Positions 48,714-57,221 of a stretch of DNA of 64,000 bases are shown piece by piece. The notes under the pieces are model-generated. The model did no database searches. It was not told where the DNA came from and saw only the letters and a program-made list of their open reading frames with translations. Each line of letters opens with the position of its first letter. Position 1 is the stretch's first letter. This DNA comes from Roseicella frigidaeris (lineage in GTDB: Bacteria; Pseudomonadota; Alphaproteobacteria; Acetobacterales; Acetobacteraceae). A program made the position numbers and the translations under genes. Location: assembly GCF_003258945.1 (NCBI RefSeq), contig NZ_QLIX01000007.1:1-64000 (forward strand). Reading direction: 5' to 3'.

Positions 48714-49451
48714 ATGACCCGCCTCCTCGTCCTCAACGGCAACACCACCGAGGCCGTGACCGAGCGCATCGCCGCGGCCGCCCGCGCCGCCGCCCCGGCG
48801 GGCGTCGCCATCGAGGCGGCGACCGCGCCCTATGGCCTGCCGCTGATCGTCACCCGCGCCGACTGGCTGCTGGCCGGCCCGCCGATCCTGGCGGCGCTGG
48901 CCGCCCACCGCGGCGCCTACGACGCCGCCGTCATCGCGGTCTTCGGCGATCCGGCGCTGGAGGCGGCGAAGCTGCTGCTGGACGTGCCGGTGATCGGCCT
49001 CTCCGAGGCCGCCTTCCACGCCGCCGCCATGCTCGGCCGGCGCTTCGGCATCGTCTCCTTCTCCGCGGCGCTGCGGCCGATGTTCGAGGATTGCCTCGAC
49101 CATCACGGGCTGCGCGGGCGCTGCGCCGGCTTCCGCATGGGGCCGCCGGACGCCGCCTATCCGGCAGTCTTCGGCGCGGCCGAGCAGGCCGCCCTGCTCG
49201 CCCTGGTGCGGGACAGCATCGCGCAGGACGGGGCGGAGGCGGTGATCCTGGCCGGCGGGCCGCTGGCCGGCCTGGCGCCGCTGCTGCAGCCGGCGGTGCC
49301 GGTGCCGCTCATCGACGGCACGGCGGCGGCGGTGCGGCTCGCCGCGGCGCTGGCCGGCCTGCCGCGCCCGGCCCGGCCCCGCGCCGCCCGGCCGCTCAGC
49401 GGCTACGGGCCGGAGATCGCCGCGCTCTATGCGGGATCGGGACCGAGCTGA
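48714..49451 (+). CDS. Asp/Glu/hydantoin racemase homologue lacking both catalytic cysteines
   Basis: A 245-residue protein with the hydantoin-racemase fold: LVLNGNTTEAVTERI, AVIAVFGDPALEAAKLLLDVPVIGLSEAAFHAAAML and AEAVILAGGPLAGLAPLL. Active family members carry Cys in the IACFGDP and LGCAGM segments. Here these read IAVFGDP (Val 76) and LAGGPL (Gly 181), so both acid/base Cys are gone. The remaining Cys 127 and 137 lie elsewhere. It may be a lyase, isomerase or binding protein, or inactive. It sits 67 bases after tarD, and the gap holds no gene. Confidence 0.8.
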   Translation: MTRLLVLNGNTTEAVTERIAAAARAAAPAGVAIEAATAPYGLPLIVTRADWLLAGPPILAALAAHRGAYDAAVIAVFGDPALEAAKLLLDVPVIGLSEAAFHAAAMLGRRFGIVSFSAALRPMFEDCLDHHGLRGRCAGFRMGPPDAAYPAVFGAAEQAALLALVRDSIAQDGAEAVILAGGPLAGLAPLLQPAVPVPLIDGTAAAVRLAAALAGLPRPARPRAARPLSGYGPEIAALYAGSGPS

Positions 49452-49463
49452 GCCGCGACGGCC

Positions 49464-50450
49464 CTATTCGAGCGGCGCGATCCGCGCCTCCTGCACCACT
49501 CGGGTCCAGAGCGCGAGGTCGCGCGCCACCACCTGCCGCAGCGTCTCGGGATCGGAGCCGACCGGCTCGAAGCCCAGCATCTCCAGCCGCTCGCGCATCG
49601 CCGGGTCGTGCATGGCGGCGGCGATCTCCCGCTGCAGCCAGGCGATGCGCGCCGGCGGCGTGCCGCCAGGCACGAAATAAGCGAGCCAGGCGGTGGTCTC
49701 GATCCCCGGCGCGAGCCCCGTCTCGGCCAGGGTCGGCACGTCGGGCAGCGCCGCCATCCGGGCCGCGCCGGTGACCGCCATGGCCCGCACCGAGCCGGCA
49801 TCGACGAAGGGCTTGGTGCTGCCGGAGACGGCGATGGTCCAATGCGCCTCGCCATTCGCCACGGCCTGCACCGCCAGCCCGTCGCCGCGATAGGGCACCA
49901 TGGTGCCCTGCAGCCCGCCGGCCCGCAGGCAGAACAGCTCGCAGAGCAGATGCACGGTGGCGCCGATGCCGGAGGTGGCGCAATTCCACCGCCCGGGATG
50001 CGCCTTCAGCCAGGCGACGAAGCCGGCGATGTCGCGCGCCGGCAGCTTCGGGCTGGCCACCAGGAGGAAGGGACCGCTGCCGGCGATGGTCACCGGGTCG
50101 AAGGCGGTGCGGACATCGATCTCCCGGGCGAAGGCCCGGTTCATCACCGGCAGGATGACGAAATTGGGCCCGCCATAGAACAGCGTGTAGCCATCGGCGG
50201 GCTGGGTGACCGCATGCCGCGCGCCGATCGCGCCGGCCGCGCCGTTGCGGTTGTCGATGACGAAGGCGCAGCCGGTGCGCCGCTGCAGGACATCGGCCAG
50301 GGCGCGCGTCAGGATGTCGACGCCCGAACCCGGCGAGGCCGGCATCACGAAGCGCACCGGCCGGGTCGGGTAGTCCTCGGCGGCCAGCCCGGGCCGGGCC
50401 AGCAGGCCGAGGGGCGCGGCCAGCAACCCGCGCCGCGAGGCGTGCGTCAT
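49464..50450 (-). CDS. Orphan TctC/Bug-type periplasmic binding protein next to tarD
   Basis: A 328-residue secreted receptor. It has an Arg-Arg signal (MTHASRRGLLAAPLGLL...LAA), RPVRFVMPASPGSGVDILTRAL, VIDNRNGAAGAIGARHAV, MVPYRGDGLAVQAVANGEAHW and LPDVPTLAETGLAPGIETTAW. The start has GGGAGGAGAC upstream. It converges with the racemase-like gene, 12 bases between stops. Its position beside the tartrate dehydratase makes a hydroxy-dicarboxylate a reasonable guess for the ligand; this is inference. Confidence 0.87.
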   Translation of the reverse strand: MTHASRRGLLAAPLGLLARPGLAAEDYPTRPVRFVMPASPGSGVDILTRALADVLQRRTGCAFVIDNRNGAAGAIGARHAVTQPADGYTLFYGGPNFVILPVMNRAFAREIDVRTAFDPVTIAGSGPFLLVASPKLPARDIAGFVAWLKAHPGRWNCATSGIGATVHLLCELFCLRAGGLQGTMVPYRGDGLAVQAVANGEAHWTIAVSGSTKPFVDAGSVRAMAVTGAARMAALPDVPTLAETGLAPGIETTAWLAYFVPGGTPPARIAWLQREIAAAMHDPAMRERLEMLGFEPVGSDPETLRQVVARDLALWTRVVQEARIAPLE

Positions 50451-50523
50451 GATGTCTCCTCCCGCCGGGCGGCCCTTGGGGCGCCGCCGCCTTGCCGGCC
50501 AGGCTACACCCGGGCCGGGCGGA

Positions 50524-51282
50524 TCAGGCAATCTCCGCCGCGAGCCGCGCCGGCTCCCGGCTGGCATAGACATCGCCGCTATTGGCCGCGGCCGGCAGGG
50601 CGGCGATCCAGCCGGCCATGGCCTCCAGCCCGATCGGCTGGCGATGCTCGAAGCGCATGCTCTCGCCGAGGCAGGCATTGCAGGCGCGGTAGCCCAGCGC
50701 CGCGAGGCGGTCGAGGCAGGCCAGCGCCACGCCGGGCTGGAGGGTGGTGAACTCGAAGGAGAGGCTGCGCGGCGCGGCGGTGAGCCCGGCCAGCGCCGCC
50801 GCCTCCTGGCCCTCGACATCGATCTTGATGAAATCCGGCTGCTCCGCCGCCGCGATCAGGGCATCGAGGCTCGTCACCGGCAGCGCCAGTTCGGCATCCC
50901 AGGCCTGCCCCTCCCAGCCCGGCGCCCCGGCCGCCGCGGCGATGAAGTCCGGGCTGGCGCTGGCCACCGTCGGGTTCGCCGTGTTCAGCCGCAGCACCGC
51001 CTCGCCCGGCGCCGCGCCGACTAGCACCGCCTGCAAGGCCACGCCGGCATCCCGGCCGAAGAGCAGCCGCAGCAGCCGGGCCAGGCGGGGCTGCGGCTCC
51101 ACCGCCACCACCCGCGCGCCGAGCCGGCGGAAGCTCGCCACCCGGTCGCCGACATGCGCGCCGATATCGAAGGCGAGCTCCCCCGGCCCGAGGAAGCGGC
51201 GATGGAAGGCATCCAGCCGCGCCGCCCGGCCGGGCGCGTAATAGGTGCGCAGCGAGCGGCCGATGGCGCGCGCGGTGGTCAC
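50524..51282 (-). CDS. FkbM-family SAM-dependent methyltransferase
   Basis: A 252-residue class I methyltransferase: SAM-binding AFDIGAHVGDRVASFRRLGA, VVAVEPQPRLARLLRLLFG, the FkbM hallmark PDFIKIDVEGQEAAALAGL and SFEFTTLQPG. FkbM proteins O-methylate sugars, lipids or polyketide parts. GTG at 51282 overlaps the GST stop (GTGA), so the pair is coupled; the open frame extends upstream through the GST gene, but only as a shadow. Substrate unknown. Confidence 0.85.
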   Translation of the reverse strand: MTTARAIGRSLRTYYAPGRAARLDAFHRRFLGPGELAFDIGAHVGDRVASFRRLGARVVAVEPQPRLARLLRLLFGRDAGVALQAVLVGAAPGEAVLRLNTANPTVASASPDFIAAAAGAPGWEGQAWDAELALPVTSLDALIAAAEQPDFIKIDVEGQEAAALAGLTAAPRSLSFEFTTLQPGVALACLDRLAALGYRACNACLGESMRFEHRQPIGLEAMAGWIAALPAAANSGDVYASREPARLAAEIA

Positions 51283-51950
51283 GTCGCCGGCGGCGTCTCG
51301 TAGCCGGCGAGCTGCCAGGCCTCGGGCTCGGCCAGCGCCTCGGCATACCAGCGCTCGACCAGCGGATGCCGGCGCACCGCCTGCACATAGGCCTCCGTGG
51401 TCGCCGCAAGCGCCGGCCGCCAGGTGAGGAAGCGGCCGACCACCGGCGCGTACATCGCATCCACCAGGGTGAAGCGGGCGCCGCCGAGGAAGGGGCCGCC
51501 GCCCGCATCGAGCGCCTCGGCCCAGGCGCGCTCGATGCGGGCGATATCGGCCAGCGCCTCGGGCGTGCGGCCGAGACCGCTGAAATCCCGCCCGGCATTG
51601 AACCACATCGCCTGGCGCAGGCCGCGGAAGCCGGCATGCATCTCGGCGGCCATCGACCGGGCGCGGGCGCGGGCGGCGCGCTCCTCCGGCCAGAGGCCGG
51701 GGGCCTGCTCGGCGCAGTATTCGCAGATGGCGAGGCTCTCCCAGACCCGGGCGCCGCGATGCTCCAGATAGGGCACCAGCCCGGCCGGCGTGGCGTCCAG
51801 GATCGCCGGGGTGCTGGCGATGCCCTCGCCGCGGACGAAGGGGATCAGCACCTCCTCCACCTCGAGCCCGGCCAGGTGCACCGCCAGCCAGCCGCGCAGC
51901 GACCAGGAGGAGTAGCGCTTGTTGCCGATGAGCAGGCGGCCTTCCGACAT
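51279..51950 (-). CDS. Glutathione S-transferase family protein
   Basis: A 223-residue GST-fold protein. The N-terminal thioredoxin-like half starts LLIGNKRYSSWSLRGWLAVH, with TPAGLVPYLEHRGARVWESLAICEYCAE, the ESxAI glutathione-binding segment. The C-terminal helical domain has RSMAAEMHAGFRGLRQAMWFN. The NKRYSSWSLRGWL opening matches a common proteobacterial GST subgroup. It is likely cytoplasmic detoxification or reduction; the activity is not specified. It is coupled to the FkbM gene and divergent from the aminotransferase across 224 bases with no visible gene. Confidence 0.87.
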   Translation of the reverse strand: MSEGRLLIGNKRYSSWSLRGWLAVHLAGLEVEEVLIPFVRGEGIASTPAILDATPAGLVPYLEHRGARVWESLAICEYCAEQAPGLWPEERAARARARSMAAEMHAGFRGLRQAMWFNAGRDFSGLGRTPEALADIARIERAWAEALDAGGGPFLGGARFTLVDAMYAPVVGRFLTWRPALAATTEAYVQAVRRHPLVERWYAEALAEPEAWQLAGYETPPAT

Positions 51951-52174
51951 CGATCTGGCTCCCGGAAGCGGCCGGGCGCAGCCGGCCCGGCGGATGGGAG
52001 GCGAGACTGGGCCGGGGCGGCCGGCGCTTCAATCCCGCTGGCGGCGCGGCAGGTCCGCCCCGCCCTCCGCGCATGGCCCGCGCGGCGGCCGCGGCCTCTC
52101 GCATGGTCCTTGCATCTCCCTTGCCCTGGGGCAGCCGCGGGTGTTCCTTGGCCGCAGCCGGCGGAGTTTCTTGC

Positions 52175-53506
52175 ATGAACGAGATGAGCGTGTCGCGTCC
52201 GAACAACCTGGACGCCTATTGGATGCCCTTTTCCGACAACCGCTACTTCAAGGCGCATCCGCGCATGCTCGCCCGCGCCGAGGGCATGTCCTACTACACG
52301 CCCGAGGGGAAGGAGGTGCTGGACGGCACCGCCGGCCTTTGGTGCTGCAATGCCGGCCACGGGCGGGTCGAGATCAAGGAGGCGATCCAGAAGCAGGCCG
52401 CCATCCTCGACTACGCCCCCACCTTCCAGCTCGGCCATCCCATCGCCTTCGAGGCGGCGGCGCGCATCGCCGAGATGACGCCGGAGGGCATGGACCGGAT
52501 CTTCTTCACCAATTCCGGCAGCGAGAGCGCCGACACCGCCCTCAAGATCGCCCTCGCCTATCACAAGGCCCGCGGCGAGAGCAGCCGGGTGCGGCTGATC
52601 GGGCGGGAGCGCGGCTATCACGGCGTCGGCTTCGGCGGCATGTCGGTGGGCGGCATCGGCGGCAACCGCAAGCAATTCGGCGCCCTGCTGCCCTATGTCG
52701 ACCACCTGCCGCACACCCATGGCCTGGCGGCCAACCTCTTCGCCAAGGGCCAGCCGGCCGAGGGCGCGCATCTCGCCGACGCGCTGGAGGCCCTGGTCGC
52801 GCTGCACGGCGCCGAGACCATCGCCGCGGTGATGGTGGAGCCGGTGGCGGGCAGCACCGGCGTGCTGGTGCCGCCGGTCGGCTATCTGGAGCGGCTGCGC
52901 GAGCTATGCACCAGGCACGGCATCCTGCTGATCTTCGACGAGGTCATCACCGGCTTCGGCCGCCTCGGCACCCCCTTCGGCGCCGAGCGGCTGGGCGTCA
53001 CGCCCGACATCATGACCATGGCCAAGGGCCTGACCAACGCCGCGGTGCCGATGGGCGCGGTCGCGGTGCAGAACGCCGTCTACGACGCGGTGGTGGACGG
53101 CGCGGCGGCCGGCATCGAGCTGTTCCACGGCTACACCTATTCCGGCCATCCGCTGGCGGCGGCGGCGGCGATCGCCACGCTCGACCTGCACCGGGCGGAG
53201 GACCTGCCGGGCCGGGCGCGCGCCATCGAGCCCTATTGGCAGGAGGCGGCGCACAGCCTGCGCAGCCTGCCGAACGTCATCGACATCCGCGATTGCGGCC
53301 TGATCGCCGGCATCGAGCTGGCGCCGCGCGCCGGCAAGCCCGGGGCGCGGGCGACGGAGGTCTTCCGCCGCTGCTTCGACGATGGCGTGCTGATCCGGGT
53401 GACGGGCGACATCATCGCCCTCTCGCCGCCGCTGATCGTCGAGCGCCCGCATGTCGACCGGCTGTTCGGGGTGCTGGGCGAGGCCATCCGCGCCGAGGCG
53501 GCCTGA
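52175..53506 (+). CDS. Class III omega-aminotransferase (beta-alanine:pyruvate type)
   Basis: PLP enzyme of 443 residues: NNLDAYWMPFSDNRYFKAHP, FFTNSGSESADTALKIA, GRERGYHGVGFGGMSVGGI, the Asp in IFDEVITGFGR (about 255) and PLP-Lys about 284 in MAKGLTNAAVPMGA. The MPFxxNRxFKxxPR opening is typical of omega-amino-acid:pyruvate transaminases such as BauA, which form malonate semialdehyde and alanine from beta-alanine. The ATG at 52175 has GGAG upstream; an upstream in-frame ATG at 52073 is less likely. A family B hairpin lies three bases past the stop. Confidence 0.88.
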   Translation: MNEMSVSRPNNLDAYWMPFSDNRYFKAHPRMLARAEGMSYYTPEGKEVLDGTAGLWCCNAGHGRVEIKEAIQKQAAILDYAPTFQLGHPIAFEAAARIAEMTPEGMDRIFFTNSGSESADTALKIALAYHKARGESSRVRLIGRERGYHGVGFGGMSVGGIGGNRKQFGALLPYVDHLPHTHGLAANLFAKGQPAEGAHLADALEALVALHGAETIAAVMVEPVAGSTGVLVPPVGYLERLRELCTRHGILLIFDEVITGFGRLGTPFGAERLGVTPDIMTMAKGLTNAAVPMGAVAVQNAVYDAVVDGAAAGIELFHGYTYSGHPLAAAAAIATLDLHRAEDLPGRARAIEPYWQEAAHSLRSLPNVIDIRDCGLIAGIELAPRAGKPGARATEVFRRCFDDGVLIRVTGDIIALSPPLIVERPHVDRLFGVLGEAIRAEAA

Positions 53507-53509
53507 ACG

Positions 53510-53671
53510 CCCCATCGAGCCGCTTCGCGGCTTCGTGGGGGCTCATGGATGCCCCCTGGGTCCGAGGTTGGGTCACAGCCGGCCGCGGCCAGGCCGCGGC
53601 GGGCCGTGACGCCCCTCCGAGGCGAGGCGGGTCACGGGGTCCCCACGGAGCCGCGCAGCGGCTTCGTGGGG
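53510..53671. repeat. Family B inverted pair (copies B3 and B4) between convergent genes
   Basis: Two stop-proximal hairpins face each other. The left one starts three bases after the aminotransferase stop: CCCCATCGAGCCGC pairs with 53527-53540 around TTC. The right one ends six bases from the stop of the minus-strand small gene: CCCCACGGAGCCGC (53641-53654) pairs with 53658-53671 around GCA, with a single G-T. Between them GTCAC/GTGAC (53572-53610) encloses a GGCCGCGGCC palindrome. Each converging gene so has a family B hairpin at its own end. Confidence 0.68.
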
Positions 53672-53677
53672 ATTGGA

Positions 53678-53866
53678 TCAGTGCCCCACCTGGTCCTTGA
53701 AGGCTCCCTTCGTTTCGTCGCCGCGCGGCGCCGGCTCCGCCGGCTTTTCGGCCGCCCGCTCGGCATGCGGCTTCACCTCGTCGGCCTGCTTGCCCCGGGC
53801 GTCGCTGCTCCGCGTATCGATCCCGCCCTTCTTCGAGCTGCCGGGATTGGGGTCTCCGATGGCCAT
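53678..53866 (-). CDS. Small, highly charged hypothetical protein
   Basis: A 62-residue hydrophilic protein ([20 protein letters not shown]...) without hydrophobic stretches, rich in Lys, Asp, Glu, Pro and Ala, and probably disordered. A GGAGACG ribosome site stands before the ATG, and a family B hairpin lies just after the stop, which both support a real gene. Function not recognised. It diverges from cobW; the 206-base region between them has no other gene and no clear zinc-regulator box. Confidence 0.6.
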   Translation of the reverse strand: MAIGDPNPGSSKKGGIDTRSSDARGKQADEVKPHAERAAEKPAEPAPRGDETKGAFKDQVGH

Positions 53867-54072
53867 GGCGCGTCTCCGGGTTGCCTGCTCCCTTAACCCG
53901 GGGCGGCGGCGATCGTTGTGGCCGGCCGGGCGATTTCCCCGCCGGACCGCCTCCTTCCCCCTTCCCTGGGGGCCGCTCTTTGCCCGCCGCCGCCGCTGCA
54001 CCATATTGCGCGCGAAGCATTCCTCCCTTTGGCCCCCTCTCGGGGCCCTTCCGTACCCCTGGAGTTCCCCGG

Positions 54073-55047
54073 ATGAGCGAAGCCTCTCCCGTCCCGGTCA
54101 CCGTCCTCACCGGCTATCTCGGCGCCGGCAAGACCACCCTGCTGAACCGCATCCTCAGCGAGAACCACGGCAAGAAATTCGCCGTGGTGATCAACGAGTT
54201 CGGCGAGCTCGGCGTGGACAACGACCTCGTCGTCGATGCCGACGAGGAAGTCTTCGAGATGAACAACGGCTGCATCTGCTGCACCGTCCGCGGCGACCTG
54301 ATCCGCATCATCGGCGGCTTGATGAAGCGTCGCGGCAAATTCGACGGCATCATCGTCGAGACCACCGGCCTCGCCGATCCCGCCCCGGTCGCCCAGACCT
54401 TCTTCGCCGACGAGGACGTCAAGCGCGCCACCCGGCTGGACGCCATCGTCACAGTGGTGGACGCCAAGAACCTGCCGGCGCGCCTCGCCGACAGCAAGGA
54501 GGCGGAGGAGCAGATCGCCTTCGCCGACATCATCCTGCTGAACAAGATGGACCTCGTCTCGCCGGAGGAGGCGGAGGCGGTGGAGCGCAAGGTGCGCGCC
54601 CTCAACCCCTGGGCCGAGATCCGCCGCAGCACCAAGTCCGACGTGCCGATCGAGGCGGTGATCGGCCGCGAGGCCTTCGACCTCAAGCGCATCCTGGAGC
54701 GGGAGCCGGAATTCCTCTCGGGCGAGGACGAGCACGAGCACGACAGCGAGGTGATGAGCGTCTCCTTCGAGGTCTCCCGCCCCATGGACCCGGAGCGCTT
54801 CAATGCCTGGATGACGCAGCTCCTCGCCAACAAGGGCCAGGACCTGCTGCGCACCAAGGGCATCCTCTACTACGCCAATGACGACCGCCGCTTCGCCTTC
54901 CAGGCGGTGCACATGATCGCCGATGGCGACTTCATCGGCCCGGTGAAGGAGGGCGATCCGCGCAGGTCGAAGATCGTCTTCATCGGCCGCGACCTGAACC
55001 GGCCGCAGCTCCGCCGCGGCTTCGAGAGCTGCCAGGTGGACGCGTGA
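54073..55047 (+). CDS. CobW-family (COG0523) metal-chaperone GTPase
   Basis: G3E GTPase of 324 residues: Walker [13 protein letters not shown] (14-25), metal-binding CxCC at Cys 67-69-70 in [27 protein letters not shown], guanine motif LLNKMD, and a His/Glu-rich loop EDEHEHD near 220, then the CobW C-terminal domain. These proteins insert zinc (or cobalt) into client enzymes. No cobalamin genes are near, so a zinc role is more likely. It is coupled to the WD40 gene by GTGA. Confidence 0.9.
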   Translation: MSEASPVPVTVLTGYLGAGKTTLLNRILSENHGKKFAVVINEFGELGVDNDLVVDADEEVFEMNNGCICCTVRGDLIRIIGGLMKRRGKFDGIIVETTGLADPAPVAQTFFADEDVKRATRLDAIVTVVDAKNLPARLADSKEAEEQIAFADIILLNKMDLVSPEEAEAVERKVRALNPWAEIRRSTKSDVPIEAVIGREAFDLKRILEREPEFLSGEDEHEHDSEVMSVSFEVSRPMDPERFNAWMTQLLANKGQDLLRTKGILYYANDDRRFAFQAVHMIADGDFIGPVKEGDPRRSKIVFIGRDLNRPQLRRGFESCQVDA

Positions 55048-56078
55048 GCGACGAGGCGGCGGATTTCCTGCTCGAGACGCGCGGCGCCTCGCGCGAGCTC
55101 GGCGCCTGGGTGGTCGGCCTCGCCTTCGGACGGGACGGCAGCCTCGGCTTCGGGCTCGGCGACGGCACGCTCCGCATCGTCCAGCCGGCGGCGCCGGAGC
55201 AGGACTGGCGGAGCGTCGCGGCGCATGACGGCGCGGTGCTCTCGCTCGCGGCCGATGCGAAGGACGGCTACCTCACCGGCGGCGATGATGGCCGCCTGCT
55301 GCGCACCGCCCCGGATGGCACGACGACCGAGATCGCCAGCCTCGGCGCCATGAAATGGGTGGAGCATGTGGCGGCGCATGAGAGCGGGCTGCGCGCCGCG
55401 AGCCTCGGCAAGCAGCTCCACCTCTTCGACGGCAAGGGGCAGCGGCTGAAGACGCTCCTGCACCCCTCCTCGGTCGGCGGCATTGCCTTCGACGCCAAGG
55501 GCAAGCGCGTCGCCGCCAGCCACTACAACGGCGCCAGCCTCTGGTTCGTCGCCTCGAAGGAGGACAAGCCGCGGTTGCTGGAATGGAAGGGCAGCCATGC
55601 CGCCATCGCCATCAGCCCGGACGGCACGCATGTGGTCACGGCGATGCAGGAGAACGCCCTGCATGGCTGGCGCCTGGCCGATGGCCAACACATGCGCATG
55701 TCGGGCTATCCCTCGAAGACGCAGTTCCTGTCCTTCACCGCCCGCGGCCGCTGGCTGGCGACCAGCGGCGCCGATGCGATCGTGATCTGGCCCTTCTTCG
55801 GCGGCGGCCCGATGGGCAAGGCGCCGACCGAGCTGGCCGGCGGCGATGGCGTGCTCTGCAACGCCGTCGCCTGCCATCCGCAGCACGAGGTGGTGGCCGC
55901 CGGCTTCGCCGATGGGCTGGTGCTGATCGCCGAGATCGCCTCGGGCAAGGTGGTGCCGGTGGCCGCCCCCGGGCATGGCGGCATCTCGGCCCTCGGCTGG
56001 AACGCCGCCGGCACGCATCTCGCCTTCGGCACCGAGGATGGCTTCGCCGGGCTGGTCGATCTCTCCCGGCGCGTCTAG
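55044..56078 (+). CDS. WD40-type beta-propeller coupled to cobW
   Basis: A 344-residue WD40-like propeller without a signal peptide. Repeating blades can be seen: [76 protein letters not shown] and [22 protein letters not shown] start lies in the cobW stop codon. WD40 proteins directly behind CobW are common in Alphaproteobacteria and probably act as scaffolds for the GTPase, but no function is proven. Confidence 0.85.
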   Translation: MSDEAADFLLETRGASRELGAWVVGLAFGRDGSLGFGLGDGTLRIVQPAAPEQDWRSVAAHDGAVLSLAADAKDGYLTGGDDGRLLRTAPDGTTTEIASLGAMKWVEHVAAHESGLRAASLGKQLHLFDGKGQRLKTLLHPSSVGGIAFDAKGKRVAASHYNGASLWFVASKEDKPRLLEWKGSHAAIAISPDGTHVVTAMQENALHGWRLADGQHMRMSGYPSKTQFLSFTARGRWLATSGADAIVIWPFFGGGPMGKAPTELAGGDGVLCNAVACHPQHEVVAAGFADGLVLIAEIASGKVVPVAAPGHGGISALGWNAAGTHLAFGTEDGFAGLVDLSRRV

Positions 56079-56131
56079 GGCGTGAAGCGCGCGACCAGAC
56101 AACGACCGGGACCATGATCCGCGGCGGCCGC

Positions 56132-56497
56132 TCAGCTGCGCCGGACGGGCCCGCTGGCACGCCAGCCCTGGATCACGGGCTGCGGCCGCGGCGCGGCGCC
56201 GCGGCAGGTGAAGAAGGCGTGCATCGCCACCGCCGGCGCCTCCAGCGGCTCGGCCTCCGGCACGGCCGGCGCCGAGGCCTGGCTGCGCGGCCGCTCGGCC
56301 CGCACCAGCCCCGGCTCGAGCACCGCCGGCAGCCCCTCCGGCCTGCCGCAGGAGGGCCCCGGACCCGCCGGCCCGGTCGACATGGCATGGGCGGCCGAGC
56401 CGCCCTCCTTCGGCAGGGGCAGCAGCGCTCCGGCAAGCACGACCCCAAGGGCGATGAGACGCCACCCGGGCGTCGCGCTTGCACGCAACTTGAGCAT
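56132..56497 (-). CDS. Hypothetical exported protein
   Basis: A 121-residue protein with a plausible signal peptide (MLKLRASATPGWRLIALGVVL..., cleavage after SAAHA near residue 38) and a Pro/Ala/Glu-rich mature part with two Cys. An AGAGG site lies about 14 bases upstream of the ATG. It converges with the WD40 gene, 53 bases between stops. There is no recognised domain. Codon bias fits coding, but a chance frame in GC-rich DNA cannot be excluded. The 169 bases up to 56666 show nothing else. Confidence 0.5.
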   Translation of the reverse strand: MLKLRASATPGWRLIALGVVLAGALLPLPKEGGSAAHAMSTGPAGPGPSCGRPEGLPAVLEPGLVRAERPRSQASAPAVPEAEPLEAPAVAMHAFFTCRGAAPRPQPVIQGWRASGPVRRS

Positions 56498-56666
56498 CGT
56501 CTAAGGACCTCTGTCCGATTGCGCGCTCTGGCGCGGGGAATTGCCCCCGCCAACGCGGGCGTTCGGCCTTCTGTTCCCAGCGAAGATTCCCGCCGCGGGC
56601 GGGAACCGCCATGCAACCGAAGTGGCCTTTGCGGCCTTACCGGGGCTTTCGAGGGATCGACCCGCC

Positions 56667-57092
56667 ATGGCCAGAGCGCCCGACGACGACGATGACGTGG
56701 ATCTCGGCATCAGCCTCGAGACGGTTGCAACCGTCGTGGATCATGCGCGCGCCGTGCAGGTGACCGAGGAGACCGATCCGGCGCAGCTCTCCGAGGACGA
56801 GAACAGCGAGGCGGCGCTGTTGCAGGAGAATCCGGACGACCTGACCGAGGACTCGCTGCGCGAGTTCATCGACGGGCTCAACGAGGACGAGCAGGCGGCG
56901 CTCATCGCCCTCGCCTGGGTCGGCCGCGGCGATTTCGGGTCGGAGGAATGGGAGGAGGCGCTGCGCCTCGCCGCCGAGCGGAACGAGAATGGCGGCGCCG
57001 GCGACTACCTGCTCGGCATGGACATGGTGGGCGACCTGCTCTCCGAGGGCGTCGCCGCCTTCGGCCTCTCGCTCGAGGAGATCGAGCGCTGA
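56667..57092 (+). CDS. DUF3775 domain protein
   Basis: A 141-residue acidic protein: LGISLETVATVVDHARAV, DDLTEDSLREFIDGLNEDEQ, LIALAWVGRGDFGSEEWEEALRLA and a C-terminal GLSLEEIER. The LNEDEQ..LVALxWxGRGD pattern is that of DUF3775, common in Alphaproteobacteria and of unknown function. The start has GAGGG upstream. The following 129 bases, up to the SDR gene, contain no supported gene. Confidence 0.8.
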   Translation: MARAPDDDDDVDLGISLETVATVVDHARAVQVTEETDPAQLSEDENSEAALLQENPDDLTEDSLREFIDGLNEDEQAALIALAWVGRGDFGSEEWEEALRLAAERNENGGAGDYLLGMDMVGDLLSEGVAAFGLSLEEIER

Positions 57093-57221
57093 TCCGCCGT
57101 GCCGTGAACCACCCCACCCTGGGCCGCCCCGACCTGGGCTGACGCCGCCGCCCATTGTCTCCCGCCGCCGCTGCCGGCAGCATGCCTGGGCAACCGTCGC
57201 CAGGGCGGAGGGGAGGAACAC

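Noticed and set aside
51283-52206. Upstream extension of the FkbM methyltransferase frame through the GST gene
   Set aside because: The GST protein on the same strand in another frame is clear, and the GTGA overlap gives a natural FkbM start.
53867-54072. Zur-type operator upstream of cobW
   Set aside because: The region was scanned by eye for an AT-rich palindrome as expected for Zur boxes; none could be supported.
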